Below, in pieces: positions 1-11,283 of a DNA stretch of 64,000 nucleotides; the first letter of the stretch is position 1, and the number at the start of each line of letters is the position of its first letter. The DNA comes from Coptis chinensis. Taxonomy: Eukaryota > Streptophyta > Magnoliopsida > Ranunculales > Ranunculaceae. Made by a program: the position numbers and the translations under genes. Location: contig CM027378.1 of assembly GCA_015680905.1 (NCBI GenBank), forward strand, positions 86,333,501 to 86,397,500, in the 5' to 3' direction. The notes beneath the pieces are model-generated. The model had not been told where the DNA came from. It did no database searches and worked only from the letters and a program-made list of their open reading frames with translations.

Positions 1-123
1 CCCGCAATGACATCTCCCCCTCAGCATGGTCATCACCCATTTGGCTCGGATATACAAAAGACGCAGACGACTCACCATCTTCATTTTGAGAAATTTCTTT
101 AATCTCAGTGGCAGGAGCAACAA

Positions 124-2748
124 TCAGACGACCGTCCACAAGATAACTAACCAACTGATTCCATCTGTCCGCACGCTTAGGGCCAGTTCAACATACTTAT
201 CCATCCGCTCCTCTGTCCATTCCAACCGCCCCTTCTCATCTTTCAAAATAACCTCCTGCTCGTCATATATCTTCCGAAGTTGCACCTGCAAGTCCCACTC
301 AGTCGCATGCATCATCATACACTCTCTTGTCTCCTTCTTGGCCTTCGCCATCAACTCTTAGGCTGATTGCAAATCTGAACACAAAGTCTTGTTCATGACC
401 TCAAACTCCCGCACACACGATTCTTCAACTTGTTTATCTCCGTCTGCTTTGCTCCAAGATCAACATCCGACACAGCACCCACTGAGGCAAGCATCGCCAA
501 CTATTTTGCAAAGAGCATATTCTATAAGAAAACAACATCACATACTTCACCACAACAAAAGACAAAAAACCAAACCATCAACACAAAACCAAAACATTTA
601 CACGATATCCCCGGACACTTATCTATTTCAACATCCAGTTCCATCACACCCATCAGTTCCACCCTCTTCCGATCTGCTCCAAGCAATATCGACTCCATAA
701 GGCCTTTCGCCATTGAAGCATGGTTATAAGCCTCGTTGTTACAATGTACTCGCTGACGGTTGTGCACATCGACAAACTTAGCCTTCCCCACATAGTTATT
801 GTCAGTCACCGACCTCAGTCTTGTTGAAGAATGTTTCCGTATAGCCTTTCTTGGTCTCTCACTCACATTCTTCACAACCAGGACAACAATAGTTTCAGCC
901 ACTCCCCTCACAGGATTCCCAGCAGCCCTCCCTAGCTCCCGATCCACCTCTTCTAGCAATGGATCTGCAACTCGTACAATCGCCTGCTCATCCACACTTG
1001 TTTCCACATCCCCAACCATAGTACAAAATATCCCGATATATCACGATATTTGGGGATATCTATCCATATTTCATAAAAAGATATTTAAATATCACGATAT
1101 GTTTAGAGATATATACGACTGCAAATATCAGTTATATTTCGATAATATTTGCGATATTTGTGATATTTATGGGTATTTGGCGATATTTTGTATATATAAC
1201 AATTTTATTTAATATTTACCATTATATTTCAAATAAATATAAATAATGTATCATGATATATCAATATCTACGATATTTGTCGATATTTTGGATATATCCA
1301 CGATATTTGCATGTGAAACAATGTCAAATATCCCTAAAGAAGGGGATATATCCACGATACATATCCAGAAATTGAATATCGATAAATACTCATATCCTGA
1401 TATTTTGTACTATGGCCCCAACAACAACCCCAGCATCTTCTTCCACTAAATCTACAATAGGGACCGGACCACCTCCCAAACGCAGCTAGGCAAAGTTAAT
1501 CATTGCCACTACCTCTTACTTTTCTTGTGATTCATATCACCCGCCACAGCCGCATCACCCCCTCTTGTCACCCTTACTCCGTTCACCTCCCGATGCACCT
1601 TCTTTATCCATATCGTCTGAACCACCCTCTAAACTCGACAAAGCCTCTGATCGTCTACTCTGCACCCGCACCTTACCAGCACCCTTCCTTTCACAAGCGG
1701 CAACTGACCAACACTCGTTGAAGTAATGTGCAATCAACGACAACAACTCTTTCTTCTGCTCTCGGCTAAGTTCAACTAACCTTTGAATCTTACCGTGCCT
1801 CTGAGCAACCGGCACCATATACTTTGGTATCTCTGCAATAACAAAACAAACATCAGATAAACTCAAAAAAAACCACACCAAAACAACAACAATCCCTTCC
1901 TTACCTTCATTATTACAAGCCATGCATGTTATGTAATGCACTCCTAGCCTCACAAAACACGCCAGTAATCATCACCGGATGCTCCCACCATGACCCCTAG
2001 TTCAGTAAACTCAACACATCTGCCATCCCTGACCTCAAACTAAGCGCACAAGTTATCACCCTCTTACATTTTGACCGTGTCGATTTCACATACATATACT
2101 CTAACACATCATTCAACATGATCCCACAACTTTGCTTCTCATTCATCATATCAAAAACATTCAGTATCACCAGCTGTTCCTAGAGAATTGATATGGTGTT
2201 TTCTTACAAAAGTTCAGCATATACAAAGTCAACTTCGAAAAAGGGATTCGCAACCCCGCTCGAATATGCCATGTGCCCATCACCACAGTCTGCATCGGCA
2301 ACTTAAAAGAAGGCATTGTTACAAAAAATATGTTCGTCCACAGAGTGGCAATCACTCTAAAGCACAGTTTCTTCACACCAAGCAGCTCCTTCAGCAATCT
2401 TTCCACCAAGTCCACACTCGGCGAACCCCGATCAATAGACATAACAAAAGCTTCTTCATTCGACTCCTCCCTTACACCAGAATAGTCCTCACCTTCATTA
2501 GACTCCTCCTCTACTTCATGGTTACTACTACCACTACCTTCTTCCATATTGGAAGTTAATTCGTCCATATTCAGAATCTTTTTACAAACCTGACCTCTCC
2601 CATAGAAATTAACCGCGACCACCACCTCTTTAGAACAAACACTTTCTTCCTCACTAACAGCCTTCCATTCTCCTACATAAATATCATCAGAGCTATCACT
2701 ATCACTATCACTATTTATATCACAACCAAATACCCAACCATACTTCAT
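124..2748 (-). pseudogene. Antisense extra ORF (Transposase_28-like) of element G0, degraded
   Basis: Reading the minus strand from 2748, the protein opens with an acidic, Ser/Asp-rich region. It then enters a stretch with the motif RAGLRIPFSKL followed by an Asn-Ser-Trp end, typical of the Pfam 'putative gypsy-type transposon' domain (Transposase_28). Later pieces at 1953-1555, 1019-522 and 354-124 include a basic charged segment and Glu/Lys-rich, probably coiled-coil sequence. The frames are broken by stops and by a MITE at 1016-1415. Extra ORFs between pol and the 3' LTR, including antisense ones, are known in Tat/Ogre-lineage retrotransposons; their role is not established. The same architecture occurs at 50.1-46.1 kb. 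No intact protein is likely. Confidence 0.55.
1016..1415. mobile_element. MITE with long TIRs, rich in CGATAT motifs
   Basis: The ends are perfect inverted repeats, CCATAGTACAAAATATC at 1016 and its complement ending at 1415. They are flanked on both sides by CCCCAA (1010-1015 and 1416-1421), which extends to CCCCAAC if the boundary is shifted by one base. The 400-bp body is very AT-rich and is built from many CGATATTT/AAATATCG and GATATATC words, so much of it can fold on itself. It encodes nothing. It is inserted in the antisense ORF of G0. A 6-7 bp target duplication does not point to one superfamily, so none is assigned. Confidence 0.75.
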
Positions 2749-3411
2749 TACAACACCTACAGAACCTTTGTTCTTAGCTTACATAAACAAAAACTAGACC
2801 TTTCTTCTAAACCAACAAAACAAAACAAACAGGATGCAAAACAAAAAACTAGTGACAAAGATCAAGATACAGACCTTTTTAGAAAGTTTCCCCTCCTAGC
2901 AAGCTTTTACAGACGATCAGTGGTTGAGGGCAACAACATAATTCTTCTTACATCACTCCAAAAGCCTCTAGCACTTCAACAAATGAGATAAAATAAACCA
3001 TTTTTCCAACTCCTTTGCCTTATATACATACTCCCACCAGAATAGACCTAACTGTCAGATGGAAAACTGTCATTTCCTTATCAACGATACAATCCACAAG
3101 ACATGATGTTTCAGCTAACCGTTTTGAGTGCCAACTTTTAATCTCAAAACCCCATATCAATGACTTTCAGACAACCCATCCAACGACCCACCATCCATAC
3201 TGCGCATGCAGAACCCAACCAGTGCGATGACCGCTACGTACCCACTTTGAGCTCTACAACCATCTCTTCAAACAAAAAGCAATCATAACCGCAGCAGTTA
3301 TTATTCCAGTTGTTCACCACTACTCCATGTAACTGTCCCATCTCGTGACTTCAGTTTCCGGATTTCTCGTCAACATACCATTTTCAACGGCGTACTAACA
3401 AGAGAGGGCTA

Positions 3412-3930
3412 TGTATGGGACATCTTATCAAGCACGTGATGTGCACGCAGTCCACACACAACAACTCCACAAGATCGACTACAAAAACACGAGTACTTGC
3501 TCACTCGATCGACATCAGATTAACATCTCATGACTCGTCACTCGTGACATCATCACCTACTACTCTCATCATTGCTACTATTAGTATTAGGCCTCCACCC
3601 GCCGTAATACCCAAATAATTACAATCATTTACCATCATTACGCTCTATGCCAGCTCAAACAACCTAATGTTTAGGGCTACTACACACATACTCATCCCAA
3701 TCACACATATGTCCAAACTACCAAACGTGTCTTACCAGATGTACACTCTCAATGTCTATAAAAACCATCCTCAGAACTACGTTAGCTTGATTCAAACATT
3801 TTTACTTCTACTCTCACACACAGTGCTGGATACGTAGACATCTTCTCACTCACGAAAAACAGCCATAACCACAAACCAAAACCATCCCCTTCTTTCACCC
3901 AAACTAGAGCTAAGTCTTAAATCATTGGTG
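3412..3930 (+). repeat. Probable 3' LTR of element G0
   Basis: A purine-rich tract (AAGAGAGGG at about 3400) precedes a TG start, as in G2, where GAGAGGGG precedes the LTR. A TATA-like TCTATAAAAACC lies near 3756 and is preceded by CACTCTCAATG; the G2 LTR has CACTCTCAATC followed by TCTATAAATACC. The end (about 3900-3930) is estimated only from the roughly 525-bp length of the G2 LTR. Confidence 0.5.
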
Positions 3931-4470
3931 TAATGTCCTATTAATCTCAAGGAACAAAATTAGAAATTTACATGGACCAATTATCTATAAGAGTATATAT
4001 CATATTATCAGTTGCAGTAAAAATATAAAATGGAAATTGAGAAAGAAGAGGTCAACCTCGCCATTGTGGGGGTGTCCGTCGGGGCATTTTGAGAATTTGA
4101 AAAAAATGCAGGCGAAGGACGACTCCATTGACTGTATCATGGGAGACTGTGTGAGTCGCATACCCACACACACTTCTATTCCCTATGATCCAAACTCTTA
4201 CATGTTGTTGTTAGTTGTTACCAACTTAAAACAATTCATAGATTTTCCCAATACCAAAAAGAGAGAAAAAAAAGTGCCCAATCTCACTTTGTCCAAACTC
4301 CAATGTGGTTTTATATGCATATACTTAATTAAGACATGGATGCCAACAAAATTGCGGACCTTTGGAATCGTGTCATAGTTTAAGACTTTGGCTGCCAAAT
4401 TATTTCTTAGTTTCTGACATTTGAAATCATGACATATATCAAGATACCGACACTATAAGGCCCAAACATG
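3931..4470. other. Non-coding stretch
   Basis: No homology to a known family and no credible exon was recognised. Short ORFs on both strands lack codon structure. It lies between the G0 LTR and a promoter-like region. Confidence 0.4.
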
Positions 4471-4475
4471 TATCG

Positions 4476-4490
4476 CACGTGCTCACGTCA
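4476..4490. promoter_or_regulatory. G-box (CACGTG) followed by a CACGTCA element
   Basis: CACGTG at 4476-4481 is followed after two bases by CACGTCA (4484-4490). G-box and ACGT-core elements bind bZIP and bHLH factors in plants, and paired ACGT elements are typical of ABA- or light-responsive promoters. About 95 bp downstream is a TATA-like ATTATAAACC (near 4580), so this looks like the proximal promoter of the transcription unit that follows. Confidence 0.45.
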
Positions 4491-4581
4491 CGGGTCGGGT
4501 TTACATTCTTTTTGGTCTTTGCACATGTCATAGTCAGATCCACCCGGGCAACTGGGTCTGCCTGTCGTTCCTCATCTCCAT

Positions 4582-5320
4582 TATAAACCTGGGCACCTAC
4601 TCGTTTCTCTTCTCACCCTCTCTACAAGGTAAGAATGGTAGATTGCTTAGATTCTTAGTTGAATGTGAGTTGTTTTTAGTGTTCTTTTATCCATTCGATT
4701 CTATGTATGTATGCACAAAAATTGTTTTTGTTTGTGTCAATAGTAACGCGTATCTATATGTTTCATAATTTTCTTTTCAGTATTGAGGTGGTATGAAGAA
4801 TATCGACTCACTTAAACAGCACTCACTCTTCTCTAGTTGGTAAACAAGACAGTACTGAAGCTGTAGTATAATTTAAAGGTTGTTAAGCATCTTTTCATTA
4901 CTAATCACTTCCATTTACCTGTCTTTGATGTAGGTTATCATGCATGGACCCGCGGTTTCATCACCAACATCAACAAGGAAATTATTCTAGAGATGAAATC
5001 ATTAATACAAGTTCTTACTGGGTGCGAAGGACATCATTAACAGTGTTGTTTGTTTGCCTTGATTAGTTAGCTAGGCGACTATCCTACCTGAGCTTCTAAA
5101 ATCTTATTCTTTTCTTTCTTTTTATATCACTTCACTTCTTTGTTTCCTTTGTTCCTATAGTCTTCTTGACCTTGTAAGACCTTTTCTTGAGCTTGCAAGA
5201 CCCTGTTTTACTTTCGTTACTCTTCGTCCTTCTTCTATTACAGACTACCTATCGGAAGTTACTGATAGTAAGTTTGGTATATGTGTTTCCCCGTTTCCGC
5301 CCAACTCACCTTTTCTTTTC
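4582..5320 (+). other. Possible spliced transcription unit with small ORF, unidentified
   Basis: Downstream of the TATA-like site is a pyrimidine-rich leader ending CTACAAG with donor GTAAGAA (about 4629). Plausible acceptors follow: TTTTCTTTTCAG near 4780 and TTTGATGTAG near 4934. The next exon-like segment opens a 40-codon ORF starting at the ATG near 4944 (MDPRFHHQHQQ...), which ends at a TAG near 5066. A further small exon-like segment precedes a GTAAGT near 5270. I do not recognise the peptide. It could be the 5' remnant of a gene, a small-peptide gene or a non-coding RNA. Confidence 0.3.
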
Positions 5321-7520
5321 CTGTCTATCCCTCCTGAGCTAGCTATTTAAATCAAGACTACTTATAAAGTCACAAGCAGTGGCATCATATTCCTATTCCT
5401 AGTCGATCAATTTCCTCTAACTTGCTTGGCTAATATTCATTGAAGTTCCGAGTCCTTATTATATGATGTAGGTCTTAACCTTCTGCTTCTAATTAATATT
5501 CAATGATTTTCTTTTCAAATTTTGGTTCTATGTAATGTATGGACGCTATGGAGGAATATGTACTGTTAAGCTGCAAATGTGTCGTATATGTTATTGAAAT
5601 GATTGATAGTCTTGAATGTCTTTGCAGTGTTACGGATTTTCTTTGTATTATATGAGCAGAAAATATGCTTTTTTGCAGGCATTAGTTCCTTTGTTTTATT
5701 TGCTGTTGTTTGATCATCAAATTTTGACGAACGAATAGGTGATAAATATTCTCTCAGATCTCTGATAAGTGTACTGCTGTGACTGTCTACACGTACCATA
5801 CGTCCACTATTTTGTTGGAGTCAAATCTAATTTTACTTTTTCACATTCTTGTTTGCAATTATTTTTCTATCTTTTTTACCGGTCATGCATCTTGGTTGTT
5901 GACTTAGTTTAAGACTTCAGGCGAAGAGAGCCTCCAGAGTCCAGAGGTCGTTGGTTCAGGTGTCCAGGCGATCAAGTTGTCTATACAGATCCTCCATGGC
6001 TTCTAAGCTTTGAGATGAGATTTGAAACACAGAATTTTGTTCGTTTATAGATGAACAGTTAATTATGGTTTATGAATATAATCAGAATACATGATTGTTT
6101 ACATTACTGTTAACATGATAAGCATATTGCTTTGCATCGATCATGGATATGAAAGATGTTGCAATTCACCCAATTGTTGTGTATGTCGATGCACAGTCAA
6201 CAATGTGGCACTTGTTAGTCTCCAAGTTCCATTATTTTAGAGCGCTGCTGAAAAACAGTTTACAGCTTGTCCTGTGAGAATGCATATGAACAATGAGTAC
6301 TCGTTAAACAATATTGTTACTTAACTTAAGAGTACGAAGTTACTTACTGAGTTACAGTTATATAGAGATGTACTGACTTAGTGACTTTTACACCCGATTA
6401 GACTCACAGATCATAATCTATAAGAACTTTTCATTGAAAAGTTCACACTAAAATGATGAGTTCACATGAAAGTATTGCAAAGCTAAGGACCTTTTGGCTT
6501 GTGGCTAATGGCTTTAGCCTACCCATGCCTTTAGAGACCCACTAATACAGTAATACTTGTCTCATCTATTCCTCTCTTTCGAATTTTCCAATTGTTAAGG
6601 CTTTGCAAAAGGTTTGACAGAGAGGCATTTTACATGTACATTTGCATTCAAGATTTCAAGCACACTATAACACATTAACACACAGACGCAGTCGCTGTGG
6701 AATGTGGATACACTTTTTATGAGATGTCGCGCGCATTTATCCCCATCTTTGCAATTCCCCTTTTTAATCCATCGCCGGGTAACATGCATGGGTTTTTGGT
6801 TTGTGTTCTCAAAAAGTCAAAAGAGTAAACATGAGGCCCCTCTCAACCACATTTTAGGTTCAACCAAATTCAAGCCTTGCACATCGGCTTTATGTCCCTC
6901 CTAGAGTCCTAGCTAAATGATTTGTGCCTTGTATTACGATCGTAGGACTCATTTTCTCTGATCATGGGTCTAAAAATAGGGCGGGTCACAGGTTGGACAG
7001 TAGTCCAATCGTCTAAGCATTTTTTTTGGTAACTCAATCGTCTTAGCTAATGGGGGCTTTTAAGAATTAATATGAGGCTCTTGTACTACTGTTCGATGAT
7101 GTGAACCATAGGCAGATAATGTTGGAATGTTTGTAGTGGGGCAGTGGGCTAGTGGCAATGTAGCATATACTGTCTGCCATGCTTTTCACCTTTCCATTAT
7201 ATGCAGTATCAATTATATGTTGAGATCGACGAGATCCGAACATCCAGAGTAACTCAAATTGAGAGTTTGAGTCTGTGTAATGTATAATATATATAATGCT
7301 TGTGCTTGGTCTTACCACCAAATTGACCGAAGTTTGCTACTCAGTTTATTCACAAATTAAGTATGATGCGTTTAGGCCTTTGTGACAAATCGCAACCAAA
7401 ATCTCTATTAAGGTTGATGCAAACACAACTTCCAAGCTAGATATTTAACCGGAGTTAGTGAGATTTGCTGCAACTTCCCACTTAAAACTGTTAAAAGGAT
7501 ATTTGCCGCTCCTTGGTAGC
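5321..7520. other. Non-coding stretch
   Basis: This is AT-rich sequence with only short, unconvincing ORFs. No domain, tRNA, transposon end or long repeat was recognised. It may include introns or 3' sequence of the possible transcript upstream. Confidence 0.4.
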
Positions 7521-7524
7521 AATT

Positions 7525-7729
7525 TAGGACCTGTCAAACATTTTTGACATTTGCCTGATTTTCCCTCACGCGCCTGATTTTCTCACTTCCAACGGGAAAC
7601 ACTTATCCACCTTCCCCTTGGATAAATTTTGCCTGAGAAAACATCCGATATTTTCTCTCTCCAAATTTACACAGCAATGGCAGTAGTATTCACCCAGCAA
7701 GTGGGAATTTTTTATCAAGCAGGCCCTAA
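7525..7729. mobile_element. Candidate short MITE
   Basis: TTTAGGACCTGT at the left and the inverse-complementary ACAGGCCCTAAAG-type sequence at the right (about 7718-7729) form imperfect terminal inverted repeats around about 200 bp of non-coding DNA. GGCCTGTTTG-type ends are common in plant hAT-like MITEs. No clear 8-bp target duplication was found, so the superfamily is open. Confidence 0.35.
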
Positions 7730-9240
7730 AGAGAAGTGGTATTGAAACTGGTTAGTGGATCCAAGTGTTACACCATTGCGTACAGGTTTCGGGTATGGAC
7801 TTTAAGACATAACATGTAGGTACTATATAACTATAATTTTCGGTTGCACCAAGTTCTACTGCCACTGCATGCTGTCGACAACAAAACCCTTGGAAGTCGC
7901 CTCATATAAGAGAAAACCAGTTGAAGGCACAAAAGCAGGCAGGTCAGTAAATGACATTTGCACCTCACCATCCAAATACACAAAAAAACCACGAGGCCTT
8001 AAGCACCAATTAGCGTTAACATAACTACTGTGAGAAAATGATACTAAAAGAACTATTCAGATTCAAGACCAAAGTACCAAACACTGCAAAAGTCCAGTTA
8101 TATGGAAGAACTGAAGAAGTGCTGCACCCAGGGCACAATATGCATTCAAGAGAACACACCATGTTGGAGCCACCATACCTAAGGCACTGAAACCAAGACT
8201 ACTATTGCTAACTATCACAAAACTGTAAAAATACAGTAGAACACTTCAAGTAGAAGTTACTAGCCAAAATTCATATAATATCCTGCTACCACAAAAAAGA
8301 ACCCCTCCATTGCGATAATTATCATTCTTCCAGACTACCTACGATGAACTTTCATTTTGTGACTGAACAGGGAAGTGTCACATAAGATTCCGGCAAACGA
8401 TAAAGAGGAAAGAAATTCAATAGAGGAAGTCAGGAAACTAAATCCAAAAGCATCTTGGAGCTCTTTGTTTTCAGGATTTAGCTTCAAACCCATTAAGAAT
8501 GCATCTGCTGCAACGTCGAACTTCTGCAGTAACGGGAAATACAGAATCAAATACTCAGAACAAGAAGACTCAATGCAATCCCTGCTCTGTAGTACAGCTC
8601 TGGCCAGTTAGGCCTCAACCTTATGCAAGCTTTTAGCATCAGACCAAGCACTTTCACCATCTCCAGTACATGCAAAACAATGACTCCTGTTTGAGAATAC
8701 AACTGCATCGGACTTGTCCAGCACTAGGGCCAACATTCCACCACATAGACAATGTCATATCACAGTGAACAAAATAAGCACAATGAATATCAAATACCAA
8801 TGGAAGATGAAACTTTTAAAACGAAAACGAAAACAAAAACAAAAATAAATAAAATCTGTACACTTTAATAAAAATCCACTCTTTCACAATGACCATGTAC
8901 TCTTATTCTTAATATGTCAATGCAAAATATAAAAGGTAAGGAAACCAATCCCCAATCGTACTCCATTAGCAAGATGCTAAAAAGGGTAAGGACACAATAC
9001 AAGTGAGGGAAGGAACTACTCAATCGAAAAGAGAATACTGTGGCCAGACTGTATTTCTTTAGCAGAGCTCAAAAAAAATATATCATTTACAATTACAGCT
9101 GCCTAAACCCTTAAGAATCAAGGACAGTTTTGGTATTAGCTATCAACCAACATTGTGAACCTACAGTATGAGGTAGTAAACATTAAAATTGAACCGCTAT
9201 CTCTATTGCCGGACCATAATAGTTTGCAGGTCAGTTCTCA

Positions 9241-9631
9241 CTAAGAGCATTATCAATGCAATTTCCATTTTCATTTCGACACATCAGTAAAAATAGAAAC
9301 CAAAAAGTACCATTTTCACCTTTATTCAATGCGTTTTTTCTAAATTTTTAACTTTTTTTTTCTGGACGGGAGAACTTGTGCCCGCCCCATTTTTTTTCCC
9401 TTTTTAAAAAACATAAAATAATTTCCTTTTTTGTCTCATTCCCAAAAATGGGACGGCTAAACTTATCCAGTCTGATCCATTTCTATAGTTCTCCCGTATT
9501 TTGTTTTGATTCTAGCAATTGCTGTGATACAGACACAATTATACAAACGTGTTGGAGACTGTTTTTGCCGAAAATATTTCTATCTGTCACATTAGAAATG
9601 ATTTTTAGAAATGTTTTGATGACGCTCTAAG
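9241..9631. mobile_element. Candidate MITE with GAGCRTYATCAA ends
   Basis: CTAAGAGCATTATCAATGCA at the left (9241) matches, with several mismatches, the complement of the right end, which reads GTTTTGATGACGCTCTAAG (about 9612-9631). The roughly 390-bp interior is non-coding. Ends of the GAGCATC...CCAATG type are common in plant Tourist/Mutator-like MITEs. It occupies the place in copy A where middle ankyrin exons would be expected. Confidence 0.4.
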
Positions 9632-9892
9632 CTCAAAGTGCTTCCATATTATAAATGGAAAGTAGGTTGTTTTACAATTTCCAAAATTGAAAATTACCTT
9701 CATTGTCCTTCTCAACAGTCTTAACTTTCAACTCCTTGCGCAAGTACTCGCCAACATTGGTTCTTCCTTTTGCAACAACAAGAAAAACAAGTCTTCGACC
9801 CATTGAATCTTTAACATCTGCAAGTGTTTCTGCTATTCCTTTCCCATCATCCAACTCCTTACCTAGTTTTGATGAACATAAAAGCGCAGAAA

Positions 9893-9982
9893 CCTTTGGG
9901 TGCTGATACCAAAGGTCTGGGGCTCGAACCCCGCCAGCATCAAATAGTTACTGATCTCACTTAAAACAGGCCTACCAAAAAA
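9893..9982 (+). mobile_element. Short tRNA-derived SINE with 13-bp target duplication
   Basis: A pol III B-box-like GGGGCTCGAACCCC (about 9918-9931) is followed by an A-rich tail. The body is flanked by perfect direct repeats AAAAGCGCAGAAA at 9880-9892 and 9983-9995. Only about 90 bp is present and the A-box region is missing, so the copy is 5'-truncated. It sits in an intron of ankyrin/TPR copy A. Confidence 0.85.
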
Positions 9983-10854
9983 AAAAGCGCAGAAAGACCA
10001 TAAGACACTTTGTCGTGAGCCTTAACATCCCTTCATTAAAAAACTAATTCACACAAGCTTACTTTTGACTTTTTGCACATTTCCGGAAAGAGTGGCTTCT
10101 ACTATTTGATCAACCTTTCGCTTTTTCACCTGTAAATGAGAGGACATACAGCTAAAATAATGAAGGTAATTGAAAAAAGTTTGAGGGTAGTTTGTTTTGG
10201 TACAGATTACAATACCTGAACGAGGAGCCATTACCGCTTTTATCAATCTTGACGGATGAGACAGATATGCTTCTCAAATCTCAACTTAAGATATTTGGGG
10301 AATAAAAGAAAAACAAATAAACTCTTTTCTTACAAAAACAAACATTGCCAAAACAAAATCAAAGAAGTTTTTATATAAATTTCTGTTCCGATAAATAACT
10401 ATCTTCCATATAAAAAGATTACTTTGGGTTACAACTTACAAACTATAAAACTGAATAGCAGTGGGATGGTTTCAATAACTATAGTGGCAACTTTGAGAGC
10501 GGGGGTGGGTGTGGGTGTGTGTTTTAAAACAAGGCCGGGGTGAGAACTGACCTTACATTTTAGAAGAGACTACAAAATGAAAATTACATCATTAGAAAGC
10601 ATAAAAGAAAGAGAAATAAGAACACTGATATAAGAACTGTCTCAACAAAAGCATAATTAGTAGAAGACGAATAACACATGTCCACATTGGAAACGGTAAT
10701 TTAACTTTCATAATCACATTCAAATTACAAAATCTCAATGATATTACAAGAAGGAAATTCTAGTGAATACAAATATAAACATGAATGCATTCAACTAGCT
10801 GCATACTACATAAATTGACAAAGTAATACAGAATCACTATGAGACCGCATTACC

Positions 10855-11283
10855 TTAGCTTTGGTCAAGTAGTAAGAACTCACGAAGCGCCTCCACAAAT
10901 TCATAATTTGGATCACCCTTTGCAAGCACAAGCAAGTCCATTACTAATGACATAGTTTCTGCATTCACTGAGAAGCCCCTCCTAACCATTTCTTTAAGAA
11001 ACTGCACTGCCTTAGTAGTTAGTAATATCATTTTCCTTTAGTAGTCCTTGAATCATATGATATTGAATGTCATATCATCAGGAGCAATACCCTTTTCATC
11101 CATCTCTAAGAACAAAATTTGAGCTTTAGGTATCATCCTTTTCTTGCAAAAAGCGTCGATCACTGTGGTGTATGTTATGGTGTCGGGCTGCAAATTTTCG
11201 CTAGATAAGCTACATAAAATCTCCTTTGTCGATGATGATGTACAACCGCAATATTAGCTTTTAATCCATTCTTATCCAAAACA
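10855..11283 (-). pseudogene. PPR protein C-terminal fragment (copy P2)
   Basis: The minus strand encodes the end of a P-class pentatricopeptide repeat protein. It runs from LDKNGLKANI at 11,283 through repeats matching the corresponding part of copy P1 at 24,000-23,500, to a C-terminal tail near 10,855 (DLLVLAKGDPNYEFVEALREF-type). There are frameshifts and small deletions around 11,050 and 11,220. The fragment fuses directly to the RNase H region of Gypsy element G1 at about 11,283. The rest of copy P2 may be the N-terminal piece at 18.3-18.8 kb. PPR proteins of this class act in organelle RNA processing, but this one cannot be functional. Confidence 0.75.

Larger units (their letters stand above)
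1..3930 (+). mobile_element. 3' part of a Tat-like Ty3/Gypsy retrotransposon (G0)
   Basis: The left end lies outside the window. What remains is an antisense extra ORF (about 2748 down to 124) followed by a probable 3' LTR (about 3412-3930). This is the same order as in the complete element G2 at 35.4-51.2 kb: antisense ORF, purine-rich tract, LTR. No gag-pol sequence is present here. The right end is not sharply defined because no second LTR is available for comparison. The Tat assignment is an inference from this layout and the antisense ORF domain. Confidence 0.6.
8335..10231 (-). pseudogene. Ankyrin/TPR protein (TPR10-like) pseudogene, copy A
   Basis: The family has N-terminal ankyrin repeats and C-terminal TPRs (Arabidopsis TPR10 type, thought to act as an HSP90/HSP70 co-chaperone). 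A start-like ATG with MAPRS lies at 10229-10231, a first repeat exon at about 10055-10129 (VDQIVEATLSGNVQKVKSKL), and an ankyrin exon at about 9707-9862 containing LDDGKG and ending at donor GAAG/GTAATT. The TPR part at about 8740-8440 reads SDAVVFSNRS, then FDVAADAFLMGLKLNPENKE. The middle ankyrin exons are absent. An extra base near 8633 shifts the frame (compare 51,700), the GTTTAG donor of copy B reads GATTTAG here, and exon joins are out of phase. A SINE and a MITE sit inside. It is almost certainly non-functional. Confidence 0.75.

Noticed and set aside
26..1212. Plus-strand ORFs in the first 1.2 kb
   Set aside because: The coding signal is on the minus strand (antisense extra ORF of G0); the plus-strand frames have no recognisable domain and one crosses the MITE.
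4944..5066. Phosphate-starvation target-mimic RNA (IPS1/At4 type)
   Set aside because: No miR399-complementary motif was found in the exon-like segments.
9898..9960. tRNA gene suggested by the GGGGCTCGAACCCC B-box
   Set aside because: There is no acceptor stem or A-box, and the sequence has an A-rich tail and flanking 13-bp direct repeats, so it is a truncated SINE.
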